A stretch of 64,000 nt of DNA from Planctomycetota bacterium (GTDB lineage Bacteria > Planctomycetota > Planctomycetia > Gemmatales > Gemmataceae), in the NCBI GenBank assembly GCA_021781415.1, contig JAJXWW010000163.1, forward strand, positions 1 to 64,000. The letters run 5' to 3'. The notes under the pieces were generated by a model. That model saw only the letters and a program-made list of their open reading frames with translations. It had not been told where the DNA came from and did not search any database. This document shows, piece after piece, positions 50,836-60,313 of this stretch (the stretch's first letter is position 1; each line of letters starts with the position of its first letter). Position numbers and translations under genes: made by a program.

Positions 50836-52130
50836 ATGTTGCAGACGGAGAAGAGTACCAGTATCACCAATCGAATTCGCCCGGTCGCCGCGTCCAAGAA
50901 GGATGCGGCGACCGGGCTGACGCGGAAAGAATGGCTGTTGATCGTCGTACTGTCGGCAGTTCAGTTCACGCACATCCTCGATTTCGTCATCATGATGCCG
51001 TTGGGGCCACAATTCAAGGACGATCTACAACTCACCGATCAATGGTTCGGCTTCTTGGTGTCGGCGTATGCCTTCAGCGCGGCGGCGGCGGGTTTGCTTG
51101 CGGCCTGGTTCATCGATCGCTTCGACCGCAAGTCGGCGCTGTTGGCCCTGTACGCCGGCTTCACGCTCGGCACGCTCTGCTGTGCCGCCGCTCCCAACTA
51201 TGCGTTTCTTCTGGCGGCGCGGGCCGTGACCGGGGCGTTCGGCGGAGTGGTGGCGGCTTGCATCTTGGCGATTGTCGGCGATGCCTTTCCAGGACCGCGA
51301 CGCGGTCGGGCCATGGGGGCTATCATGTCGGCGTTCTCGGTGGCGTCGATCGTCGGCATTCCGGCGGGACTGTCTCTGGCCAATGGGTATGGCTGGCGCG
51401 CGCCGTTCGTCGCCTTGACGGCCTTGGGCGTCGCGGTCTGCGTGCTGGTCAATTTCGTACTCCCGCCCATGCGTTCCCACCTGGTGCGCGGCAGACAGAC
51501 CGTCTCTGTTTGGAGCATCTTCCTCGAACCGACGCATCTACGCGCTTATGTGCTGATGACCGCGCTGGTCCTCGGTTCGTTCATGATTGTGCCCTATTTG
51601 GCGTCTTATTTGGTGTCCAATACGGGGCGCGATAAAGCGGAGTTGCCTTACGTCTATCTGTGCGGCGGATTGGCCACGCTGTTGACGATGACGTTTTTCG
51701 GTTGGCTGTCGGATCGCCTGGGCAAATTGCCGGTGTTTCGCTGCCTGGCGCTGTTCACGATGATTCCGATTCTGTTGGTGACCAATCTGCCCGTGTGCCG
51801 TTGGCCGTCACGCTGATCGTGTCCACGCTGTTCATGGTGACGACCTCGGGACGCATGGTCCCGGCGATGGCGTTGATAACCGCCAGCGCCGCGCCGCAGC
51901 AGCGCGGCAGCTTCCTCAGCGTCAACGCCGCCGTGCAACAGGCCGCCGCGGGCTTCGCGACGGCGCTGGGCGGTTCCATGCTCGGACAGGGGGTCAACGG
52001 CGAGATCACGGGTTTCCCGCTGGTGGGAATCCTGGCCAGTGGGGCGACGCTTCTGAGCATCTGGCTGGCCGGCCATCTGCGCCCCGCTGTCGGCGGCGAA
52101 GAGGCGGCGTTGGCGCTGGTTGCTGAGTAG
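50836..52130 (+). pseudogene. MFS transporter (DHA1/AraJ-like) split by a frameshift near 51790-51800
   Basis: First frame ends ...MIPILLVTNLPVCRWPSR*. A second frame continues VPLAVTLIVSTLFMVTTSGRMVPAMALITASAAPQQRGSFLSVN to 52130. Confidence 0.8.
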
Positions 52131-52137
52131 GTTGCTC

Positions 52138-52530
52138 TCAACCCTCGCCGAGCAGGCGTGCTATCGCGGCGACGGTGTCGGCGGCGACCTCGAAGGGGGC
52201 GTCGGCCGAGCCGTCGGTGCTTATCATTTTGGTGGTGGCAAACACGTCCTCCACATCGCCCTGAAGGCCGCAGATGACCATGCGTCCACCGCTCTCGCGC
52301 AACTGTTTGCGAAGGCTTAGCAGTGGCCAGAAGGCAGCGCTGGATAGATAGCGCGCGTGACTAAAGTCGATGACGACGCGGTTGACGCCGGCCTTCTCCA
52401 CTGATTGCCGCAACGCTTCGCGCAGCTCGTGGGCCATCTCCTCGCCCTGAAGTCGCGCTTGAGAAATCGTCAAAACGAGGACTCCTCGATCCAAAGAACC
52501 TTGTAGGAGTTGGCCGGGGACAAAAGTCAT
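52138..52530 (-). CDS. STAS-domain protein (anti-sigma factor antagonist-like)
   Basis: VNRVVIDFSHARYLSSAAFWPLLSLRKQLRESGGRMVICGL. Confidence 0.82.
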   Translation of the reverse strand: MTFVPGQLLQGSLDRGVLVLTISQARLQGEEMAHELREALRQSVEKAGVNRVVIDFSHARYLSSAAFWPLLSLRKQLRESGGRMVICGLQGDVEDVFATTKMISTDGSADAPFEVAADTVAAIARLLGEG

Positions 52531-52881
52531 CGGATGCTCTGGGTTAAGGTCAGGGATCGAGTGGCAGGTTGCGAGCGGCTCCGTGCCGCGCTGCACGCGG
52601 CGCTCCTCCAACCTCGATTCGTGGAGAGCGCGGGGGGTGGAATGCGAATCCATGCTCCTTTGGAACCACCTTCGAGTATAACCTAAGAGTGCGGGTAGCC
52701 AGCGACAAGCCGCGTCCCTCGAAGGGCCGTCGATTGCATCCTGGGCAAATGCTTTCTTTCTCGCTCAAAGGGATCGCGGAGCCGGCCGCATCTACAAGAA
52801 TGACTGCAATGATACCACCGCATCGACTTCCTCTCTCCGCGACCGCGAACGGCACATAGAGCTACTATAGAGACAATAACT

Positions 52882-54255
52882 ATGCCGAAGATCCCTTATA
52901 CGCCTCTCGTTCTCGTCGCCGATGATGAGCCGACGATTCGTGCCAATTTGAGATTGATGCTCGAATCGGAGGGCTATCGGGTGCGCGAGGCCGCCGATGG
53001 CGAGCAGGCGGCTCAGATGTTGCAAGATCCGGAGGTGGCGCTCTGTTTGCTCGATTTGAAAATGCCCAACCGCGACGGCATGGAGGTGTTGCGAGGCCAC
53101 GCCGACCGATTGGAGGAGACGCCGATCATCGTCATCACGGCCTACGGCGGAAGCAAGGCCGCTATCGAGGCCATGAAGCTGGGAGCCTACGATTACATCA
53201 CCAAACCGTTCGATTTCGACGAGGTATTGTTCTCGCTCCGTCGGGCTTTGACGCAGCGCGCCCTGGTGGCGCAGGTGGAAGCCCTCTCGCGACAAGACAT
53301 TCACGACCGCGACGACGACGAAGACCTGGTCGGTCGCACGCCGATCATGTTGCAGGTGTTCAAAGCGATTGGCCGAACCGCGCCCACCCGCGAGCCGGTT
53401 CTGATCGTCGGCGAGAGCGGGACCGGCAAGGAACTGATCGCCAACGCACTGCACAAAAACTCGGAGCGCGCGGCGCAACCTTTCGTCAAAGTCAACAGTG
53501 CCGCGTTGAGTTCGACGCTCTTGGAAAGCGAACTATTCGGACACGAAAAGGGATCTTTTACGGGAGCCGTGGCCCGACGGCGCGGGCGGTTCGAGCAAGC
53601 GCACAAGGGCACGCTCTTTCTGGATGAGATCGGCGAACTCGACATCGACTTGCAGGCTAAATTGCTGCGCGTTTTGCAGACCGGCCAATTCGAGCGCGTC
53701 GGCGGCGAGGAGACGATCCAGGTCGATGTGCGGGTGTTGGCGGCGACGAACCGCGACTTGCCGGCCCGTATTGCCGAGGGACTCTTCCGCGAAGATTTGT
53801 ACTATCGCCTCAATGTTCTCACCATCGAACTGCCGCCGCTGCGGCAGCGTCTCGACGACGTTCCGCTGTTGGCCGATCACATCCTGCGCAAGCTGTCCGA
53901 CAAGTACGATTGGCCGAACCTCGCGCTCGCGCCGGAGGCGATTACCTATCTGAGTGCGCAGCCGTGGCCCGGCAACGTCCGCGAACTGCAAAACGTACTG
54001 GCGCGGGCGGCGATTCTGGCGCGGGGCCGCATCATCGGCGTCGGCGATCTACAACCTGCCACGCCCTCCGCCGTCGCCCCGCCCCTTCTCGCCGGTTCGC
54101 TCCTTCTGCGCGACATCCTCGCCGAGACCGAGTGTCGCGTCATTCGTCAGGCGCTCGAACAAGAAAAGTGGAATCGCACCCAAGCGGCGCGCGTTCTGGG
54201 CATCAGTCGCCGACAACTGTTCGACAAGATCCGGCAATATGGATTACAAGAGTAG
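52882..54255 (+). CDS. NtrC-family sigma-54-dependent response regulator
   Basis: Receiver (LVADDEPTIRANLRLML, CLLDLKMPNRDG), AAA+ (GESGTGKELIANALH, GSFTGA, GTLFLDEIGEL), Fis-type HTH (NRTQAARVLGISRRQLFDKI). Confidence 0.95.
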   Translation: MPKIPYTPLVLVADDEPTIRANLRLMLESEGYRVREAADGEQAAQMLQDPEVALCLLDLKMPNRDGMEVLRGHADRLEETPIIVITAYGGSKAAIEAMKLGAYDYITKPFDFDEVLFSLRRALTQRALVAQVEALSRQDIHDRDDDEDLVGRTPIMLQVFKAIGRTAPTREPVLIVGESGTGKELIANALHKNSERAAQPFVKVNSAALSSTLLESELFGHEKGSFTGAVARRRGRFEQAHKGTLFLDEIGELDIDLQAKLLRVLQTGQFERVGGEETIQVDVRVLAATNRDLPARIAEGLFREDLYYRLNVLTIELPPLRQRLDDVPLLADHILRKLSDKYDWPNLALAPEAITYLSAQPWPGNVRELQNVLARAAILARGRIIGVGDLQPATPSAVAPPLLAGSLLLRDILAETECRVIRQALEQEKWNRTQAARVLGISRRQLFDKIRQYGLQE

Positions 54256-54284
54256 GGTGGGGCGAGGAACGAGCCCCCTACGAA

Positions 54285-55487
54285 CTAGCTCCAGCGGCCA
54301 AAGCGATCCGCTCGATAACCGAGCGAACGGTACACGGCATCGACGAGACTTTGGCCGCGTTCGTTGAGGCAGACGCCGCGCCCCTGTTTGTTCATGGTAT
54401 AGCCAAAGGATATTTGCGCTCCGGGATCGGCGAAACCCAGCGAGCCGCCCATGCCGGGATGACCGAACGCCTCTTCCGAGAGAATCATGCTATCGCGCGC
54501 GCCCGGTGGGCCTTGGCGATTGTCCGACGATTTCCAGAATCCCAAGGAGATGCGCAGGCCAATCAATAGCGTGGCATCAATGCCGGTAGCCGAACTGACG
54601 GCGCTCATCTGCCTCACGGAATCGGCATCGACGAATGGACTTCCACCCGTCGCCAGGGGAGCGTACATGCCGGCCAGGCCGCGCGCGTTGGTGATGCCGC
54701 CCGAACTGGGCAAGACGGAAGCATGGGCCTCGCGCGAATCGTGATCGCCGGGGGATCGTCGTCCGGTGTTTTTCACCATCAGCGATTGGATGCTTTCGGG
54801 ATCGTTGGCCATGCGTTCGAGAAAGAGCGAACGCGGTTCGCGCTGCGACGGTGGATCGGCACGGATGATCGGAGCGACGCGCGCTTCGTCCTTTTCAGAT
54901 AAACCGAGATGAAAATCGAGTGTGAGCGGTCCCGCTATCTCCTCGCGGAAAAACAGATCGAACGGTCTGCCATCCACGCGCCGGACCAACTCGCCGACGA
55001 GATGGCCGAACGTCGTGGCGTGATAGCCCTGTCGCGCGCCCGGTTCCCAAAACGGCGTCTCGGCGGCGAGCATCCCCGTCATGTACTCCCAATCGTACAA
55101 GCCGCCGGGCGCGAGTGTTTGACGAATGACCGGCAGTCCAGCTCGATGGTTGAGCAACATGCGAACGGTGGTACTCTCTTTGCCCGCTCGTCCGAACTCC
55201 GGCCAATAGGACGCCACTTTTGCATTGAGGTCGAGCAAGCCGCGTGAAATGAGCAGGTGAGCGCAGAGAGCCGTTGCTCCCTTGGTCGAGGACCATACCA
55301 GACTAATGGTGTCTCTTTCCCACGGTCGGCCCGTGCGCCGATCCGCGACACCACCCCACAGATCGACGACGGTTCGCGCCTCGTGTATCACGCAGACCGA
55401 GGCACCGACCTCGCCCCGCTCGGCGAGATTGATCCCGAATTGTTCGCGCACGGAGGCAAACCGCGCATCGCACTCGCCTTGTATCAT
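54285..55487 (-). CDS. Beta-lactamase/esterase-family serine hydrolase
   Basis: WSSTKGATALCAHLL (SxxK); YHATTFGHLVGELVRRVDG. Confidence 0.9.
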   Translation of the reverse strand: MIQGECDARFASVREQFGINLAERGEVGASVCVIHEARTVVDLWGGVADRRTGRPWERDTISLVWSSTKGATALCAHLLISRGLLDLNAKVASYWPEFGRAGKESTTVRMLLNHRAGLPVIRQTLAPGGLYDWEYMTGMLAAETPFWEPGARQGYHATTFGHLVGELVRRVDGRPFDLFFREEIAGPLTLDFHLGLSEKDEARVAPIIRADPPSQREPRSLFLERMANDPESIQSLMVKNTGRRSPGDHDSREAHASVLPSSGGITNARGLAGMYAPLATGGSPFVDADSVRQMSAVSSATGIDATLLIGLRISLGFWKSSDNRQGPPGARDSMILSEEAFGHPGMGGSLGFADPGAQISFGYTMNKQGRGVCLNERGQSLVDAVYRSLGYRADRFGRWS

Positions 55488-55512
55488 GCGCTCTCCACGA
55501 GAAATAAACGCA

Positions 55513-55593
55513 GTCGGATGAGTCGAACTTGGCGAAACCCATTGAGGAACTTGAGTTCCTTCGGTATGTCTCGCCAAGCTCAACTCATCCGGC
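55513..55593. repeat. Large imperfect palindrome (26-bp arms, 22 matches) with a nested perfect inner hairpin
   Basis: GTCGGATGAGTCGAACTTGGCGAAAC ... AGGAACTTGAGTTCCT ... GTCTCGCCAAGCTCAACTCATCCGGC. Confidence 0.88.
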
Positions 55594-55613
55594 CTACACC
55601 GGATTGGTAAAGG

Positions 55614-57947
55614 CTATTCCACCGTCAGTCCTTCGATATAGCCTACATAATCCGCGTTCACTTTTTTCTCTTTTCCTTGTGCCTCCTTCATTTTCGCTTG
55701 GAGGGCCTCGATCTCTGTCTCCAACTTATCGAGTTTCTCCAAATAGCGCTTTTGCAGAGGCGTATTGGGCGGAACCTTGTCCAGACTATTGCGAACGCGC
55801 GTTTGTTCTTGCGACACGGCGTTGTATTCCATTTGCAACACGGAAACCTCGCGCAGTGCCGCATCGACCTTGCGCTTGTGTTCGATGAGCTTCTCCACCG
55901 CCTCGCGCACTTTCGGACTCGCCTTCGCATTGCGCGCCAGCCAGGCTTGCCAACCCTCCGTGAGCTTGACCACCGAGTAACTCTGGCGATTCGTTCGCTC
56001 TTGGGCTACCTCGCGCACCAGCCCCTTGCCGGCCGGAATCTTCCACGCGAAGCGGTAGAATTCGCGAGTGCGTTCCGTCGGCTTCTCCTCGCCGACCAGG
56101 TTCCAGTCCACCTCAATCGGCTGTTCGACAATCAGAGAGCGTTCCTGAGTGGAGCGATTCTTGATGAGGTATTTCATTGTGGACTGCTGGAGGCGTGTTT
56201 CTTCGACGATGCCTTTTTCGATGCGAATTTTGGCCAAGGTTTCCGTCGAGCTTTTCGGTTCGGCCTTGATCTCGACGGCTTGATCGACGGCGAAGCTGAG
56301 CAGCCGTTCCTCATTGGCTTGCAGGTCGGGCAGCCGTGCGTCGCCAGCATAGCTGCCACCGTCGAAGATGGACACCGGCCCTTGCATCAGCGGTTGCCCC
56401 GTCGCATTCTTCACCTTTAGGCCGCGCAGTGGGAACTTGGCGTTCACCCTTGGATTGAAAATGCTGACGCGGTTCGCCGATACTTCCTGATTGATGAGCG
56501 GCAGCATGGCCGAACGCTGACGGGCCAAGCTCAACTTCTGGTCGATGGTGTAGCGGGCCTGATCGCCGACCGTCTCGGCCAAGGCGGCGGCGTTGACGCT
56601 TTCGGTGGGATCGAGGTCGGCGATGGCGTTACCTGCTTTCTTGGCTTCCTCACGTTCCAACTCTCGTTCCTTACGACGTTGTTGCAACTGATCGTAGTTC
56701 AGCCGATTGAGTCCGGGTAGTTGACTGAAATTGTTGTTCTGGTAGCGATTGAAGTTAGCTCCCTGAAAACCGCCCTGAAAACCGCCCTGAAAACCGCCTT
56801 GAAAGCCTCCTTGGAAACCGCCTTGCTGGCCCATTTGCTGGCCGACTTGACCGCCGAGTTGATTCAAACCCTGGCCGACTTGACCGACTGGTTGGTTGAA
56901 ACCCATCCCACCCATTCCCATCATACCCATTCCGGCAAATCCGCCGAGGTTGCCGAGATTGCCTCCTTGGTTCGTCAATGGCCCCTGGTATTCCGGCGGA
57001 CGCAGCGAGGCGAAGCGTTCCGGCTCGACGACGGGGCGCGGGACGAAGAGAGGTTGATACAAATCCATTTGGAACGAGATGGGTCGGCTGGAGATCAGAG
57101 CTAAGCGCACATCCTTCCAGTCTTCTTCCGTCGTGTTCTCGACGATGGCCCAGCCTTGCAAGGTCGTCTTGCCTTCCTTGTCGAGGACCAGACGATAGCT
57201 GCTCTTCCACATCGGCGCTTCGACGACATAGCCGACCTTGACCATCCTCTTGCCTTCGCCGCTGAACTGCACCGACACGCTTTTCTTTTGGCTATTGTGG
57301 GCGTTGGCTAACACATCGAGCGCGCGGCGCAGCTCGCTATCGAGAACGGCGTTGAGAAAGCGGACGCGCTGCACCGCGTTCAGGGGTACGCAGCGCATCC
57401 CTTCGGCGCAAAGCAAGTTGAGCATGTGGACCTCGCGCGGTCCCGGTTCGGTTTGCGATTCCATGCCGACGATGCTGCCGGTCATGGTGGCGGGTCCGGC
57501 ATTGGCGTTCTGCATCGTCAGCTCGACCTTTTCGCCGCGGGCCTGGTTCAGCAGCTGGCCGAACGTCGGATTGCCGGTCAGATCGACGGCGAACGTCTTG
57601 AGAGTGCGTTCGATAGGTTCCTGTCCGTCGTAACTGACGGCGGTGACTTTGCCGTTGCCTAGATCTTGCAGGACGAGGCTCTTGAGCAGATCGTTGACAT
57701 CGCTGGCCGTGAATTGCAAGTCCACGCGGGCCTCGCCGTCCACGCTTCCTTCGCGCTGAAAGTAGCCGACGCCGCTGTTGAAGAGAACGATGTGTCCGAG
57801 GGGCAGATTCTGTCCGGGATGGCGTTCGCTTACCCCGGCTCCAATTTCGCCCGGCTGCGGCGCGCCCGAGGACGACGAACGCCAGACGGCGAATATGGAC
57901 GCGGTGACGGCCGCGACCAATACCAGATAGAAATGGTGACGACGCAT
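55614..57947 (-). CDS. DUF4139-like secreted protein with a Gly/Gln/Met-rich low-complexity insert
   Basis: Signal-anchor N-terminus; VLFNSGVGYFQREGSV; YVVEAPMWKSSYRLVL; GWAIVENTTEEDWKDVRLALIS; insert GGFQGGFQGGFQGGFQGGFQG. Confidence 0.82.
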   Translation of the reverse strand: MRRHHFYLVLVAAVTASIFAVWRSSSSGAPQPGEIGAGVSERHPGQNLPLGHIVLFNSGVGYFQREGSVDGEARVDLQFTASDVNDLLKSLVLQDLGNGKVTAVSYDGQEPIERTLKTFAVDLTGNPTFGQLLNQARGEKVELTMQNANAGPATMTGSIVGMESQTEPGPREVHMLNLLCAEGMRCVPLNAVQRVRFLNAVLDSELRRALDVLANAHNSQKKSVSVQFSGEGKRMVKVGYVVEAPMWKSSYRLVLDKEGKTTLQGWAIVENTTEEDWKDVRLALISSRPISFQMDLYQPLFVPRPVVEPERFASLRPPEYQGPLTNQGGNLGNLGGFAGMGMMGMGGMGFNQPVGQVGQGLNQLGGQVGQQMGQQGGFQGGFQGGFQGGFQGGFQGANFNRYQNNNFSQLPGLNRLNYDQLQQRRKERELEREEAKKAGNAIADLDPTESVNAAALAETVGDQARYTIDQKLSLARQRSAMLPLINQEVSANRVSIFNPRVNAKFPLRGLKVKNATGQPLMQGPVSIFDGGSYAGDARLPDLQANEERLLSFAVDQAVEIKAEPKSSTETLAKIRIEKGIVEETRLQQSTMKYLIKNRSTQERSLIVEQPIEVDWNLVGEEKPTERTREFYRFAWKIPAGKGLVREVAQERTNRQSYSVVKLTEGWQAWLARNAKASPKVREAVEKLIEHKRKVDAALREVSVLQMEYNAVSQEQTRVRNSLDKVPPNTPLQKRYLEKLDKLETEIEALQAKMKEAQGKEKKVNADYVGYIEGLTVE
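56760..56826. repeat. In-frame 12-bp minisatellite encoding (GGFQ)n
   Basis: Tandem ccctgaaaaccg-type units on the plus strand, the last units diverged. Confidence 0.9.
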
Positions 57948-58061
57948 GACGGCTTTCCTTCCATTTGAGGGAGAGAGAATTATCCGATTGAAGTAGGAAC
58001 GATGGGATGGGCGATTCCTTGCGCGAAAAAATGACGAATGGTTTTGAGGAACTCGCGGAGC

Positions 58062-58122
58062 GGAGCGCGGGGATACCTCCCGCGCTCCGCTTCGCGTCGC
58101 GGCTAACCCAAGTGGATCTCAC
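58062..58122. repeat. GCGAAGCGGAGCGCGGGA palindromic repeat downstream of the first DUF1559 gene
   Basis: gcggagcgcggggatacctcccgcgctccgcttcgcgtcgcggctaacccaagtgg; near-identical copy at 59192-59260. Confidence 0.85.
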
Positions 58123-59000
58123 CAATCCGCGCCGAGGATTTCGCCGCCATTGGGCGTCATGGCTGCCTTCCAGGTGGTGTGCGAAACGGTGGTGGACACG
58201 CTGCGCACGCTGCCGTCGCACAAGCCGGCGAGGACGATGCGATTGTAACTGCGCAGAGCCGACACGCCGCTGACGCCGCCGCAACTCACGTCGGGCCGTT
58301 CGTCGTTGGGCCGCAGTTTGCCGTTAAATGTACCTTGTAGAAAGCGGCCATCCATCCAACTGGCACAGCGGTCTCCGGCGATGTTCTTGTCGTCTTTGAA
58401 ATACTTGACGCCCGTTTCAGGTCCGGTGTTTTTGAGATCCTCTTTCTTCAAACTCACATACTGTCGCCGAACATCGGTCGCCTGCTTTTTCCCATCGCCC
58501 TTGAGCGTCTCGCCGATGGCGACCGTGTTGCTCGTGCCATCGGTAATGCCGGCGAGCTTCGTTTTGGAGTTGAGGTAGAAAATTAAGTCGTTGAAGAGGT
58601 AGCTGGTCGGCCCCCATTCGGGATTGACGCGATCCACGAAATCGGAAGGGTTGACCAAAACCTTGAAGGACAACCCCCGCACTTTGGCATTGGCATCGTC
58701 GTCGATGGATTTCTTGAAATTGATCAGGTTATAGGCGTTCTGTTGCTCCATGAAGGGTAAGAGCCGACTGGTCGCCGAGAAGTGTTTATCATCTACGCCA
58801 GATGGAAACACCCTATAGACGGATTCGTAATTGAGTATACCCAGGTTGATTTGCTTGAGATTGTTCATCGACTGCGTTCGTGCCGCCGCTTCGCGCACCT
58901 TTTGTACGGCTGGAAGCAAGAGGCCGATGAGGATGGCGATAATGGCAATCACCACCAGAAGTTGAAAGAGCGTGAAAGCGGATCGTTTTTGTCGTTGCAT
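58119..59000 (-). CDS. DUF1559-family pseudopilin-like protein, copy 1
   Basis: [55 protein letters not shown]. Confidence 0.93.
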   Translation of the reverse strand: MQRQKRSAFTLFQLLVVIAIIAILIGLLLPAVQKVREAAARTQSMNNLKQINLGILNYESVYRVFPSGVDDKHFSATSRLLPFMEQQNAYNLINFKKSIDDDANAKVRGLSFKVLVNPSDFVDRVNPEWGPTSYLFNDLIFYLNSKTKLAGITDGTSNTVAIGETLKGDGKKQATDVRRQYVSLKKEDLKNTGPETGVKYFKDDKNIAGDRCASWMDGRFLQGTFNGKLRPNDERPDVSCGGVSGVSALRSYNRIVLAGLCDGSVRSVSTTVSHTTWKAAMTPNGGEILGADW

Positions 59001-59035
59001 GTGCGTTCCTCCCATTTGTTTGAGTTCTGAGAAGC

Positions 59036-59165
59036 TGTCCGATAAGCCCCTCTCCCCCTGTACTCAGGGGGAGAGGGGTTGGGGTGAGGGGGTTATTTTT
59101 CCGCATATTCTCGCCCCTCACCCCCGACCCCTCTCCCCTGAGTACAGGGGAGAGGGGGGCTTTGC
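59036..59165. repeat. GAGAGGGGTTGGGGTGAGGGG-family dyad repeat
   Basis: cccctctccccctgtactcagggggagaggggttggggtgaggggg ... cccctcacccccgacccctctcccctgagtacaggggagagggg. Confidence 0.92.
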
Positions 59166-59257
59166 GGATAGTCTCTTAGTTTTAGGGTTAGCCGCGAAGC
59201 GGAGCGCGGGAGCGATCCTCGCGCTCCGCTTCGCGTCGCGGCTAAGCCAAGTGGATC

Positions 59258-60142
59258 TCACCAATCCGTGCCGAGGGGCATGCCGTCGTTGGGGTCCAGG
59301 GCGTATTGCCAAGTGGTCTTCGAGATGCTGTTCTTCACGGGGCGAACGCTGCCGTCGCCGATGCCGACGAAGACGGAGTCGCCGAAGCTGCGAAGTGCCG
59401 ACACGCCGCTGACTCCGCCGCAGCTCACATCGGGCCTTTTGTCGTTGGGAAGCAGCCGTCCGTTGAACGTGCCTTGCAGAAAGCGGCCGTCCATCCAACT
59501 GGCGCAGCGATCCTCCGCGATATTCTTGTCGTCTCTGAAATACCTTACGCCGGTATCCGGTCCCGTCTTCTTGAGATCGTCCTCTTTCAAGAGAACGTAC
59601 TGTCGGCGAACATCGGGTATTTTGTTCTTCTTGTCGCCTTTGAGCGTCTCGCCGACAACGATGGTGTTGCTGGTGCCATCGGGGAATGAAGCGGGGATGC
59701 GCGACTTGGAGTTGAGGGAAAACAGTTTGTCGTTCAAGAGATAGTTCGTAGCGCCCCACTCTTCCTTTACCGAGGCGACGGGATCGGAGTCGCTGAGGAA
59801 GACCTTGATTTTCGTCTTCCGCGCTTCGGCGTTGGCCTCGTTGTCGATGTTTTTCTTGAAGTCGATCTTGTTGAAGACATTCGTTTGCTCGATGAATGGG
59901 AGCAGCTTGCTAGTGGCCGAGAAGTGGTTGTCGTCGACACCCGGAGGCAAAAGGCCGTAGGTGTCGTTGTAGTTGTGCAGCGACAAGCCCAGTTGTTTGA
60001 GATTGTTCATGGCCTTGGCTTGTTCGGCGGCGAGGCGAGCTTTCAGGATGGCCGGTATCAGCAGAGCGAACAACAAAAGCAAGATGGCCAGCACGACCAA
60101 GAGCTGAAAGAGGGTGAACGCGAAACGGCGGCGCTGGTTCAT
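59258..60142 (-). CDS. DUF1559-family pseudopilin-like protein, copy 2
   Basis: [41 protein letters not shown]; extensive similarity to the 58119-59000 product. Confidence 0.93.
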   Translation of the reverse strand: MNQRRRFAFTLFQLLVVLAILLLLFALLIPAILKARLAAEQAKAMNNLKQLGLSLHNYNDTYGLLPPGVDDNHFSATSKLLPFIEQTNVFNKIDFKKNIDNEANAEARKTKIKVFLSDSDPVASVKEEWGATNYLLNDKLFSLNSKSRIPASFPDGTSNTIVVGETLKGDKKNKIPDVRRQYVLLKEDDLKKTGPDTGVRYFRDDKNIAEDRCASWMDGRFLQGTFNGRLLPNDKRPDVSCGGVSGVSALRSFGDSVFVGIGDGSVRPVKNSISKTTWQYALDPNDGMPLGTDW

Positions 60143-60313
60143 GGGGAGACTCCTTATCCGATGGGCCGACTCGCCAGTCCGTTAGGGACGACCTATTGGG
60201 GCGCGGCGAGAGGTCGATACACCACCTAGGATTATTTTCGCTGGCGCGGCGGAAAGCAAGTACAAAAGGGAGTCGATGCGATATTGGGCCACCGGCGAAC
60301 GGAGGGCGTCGGC

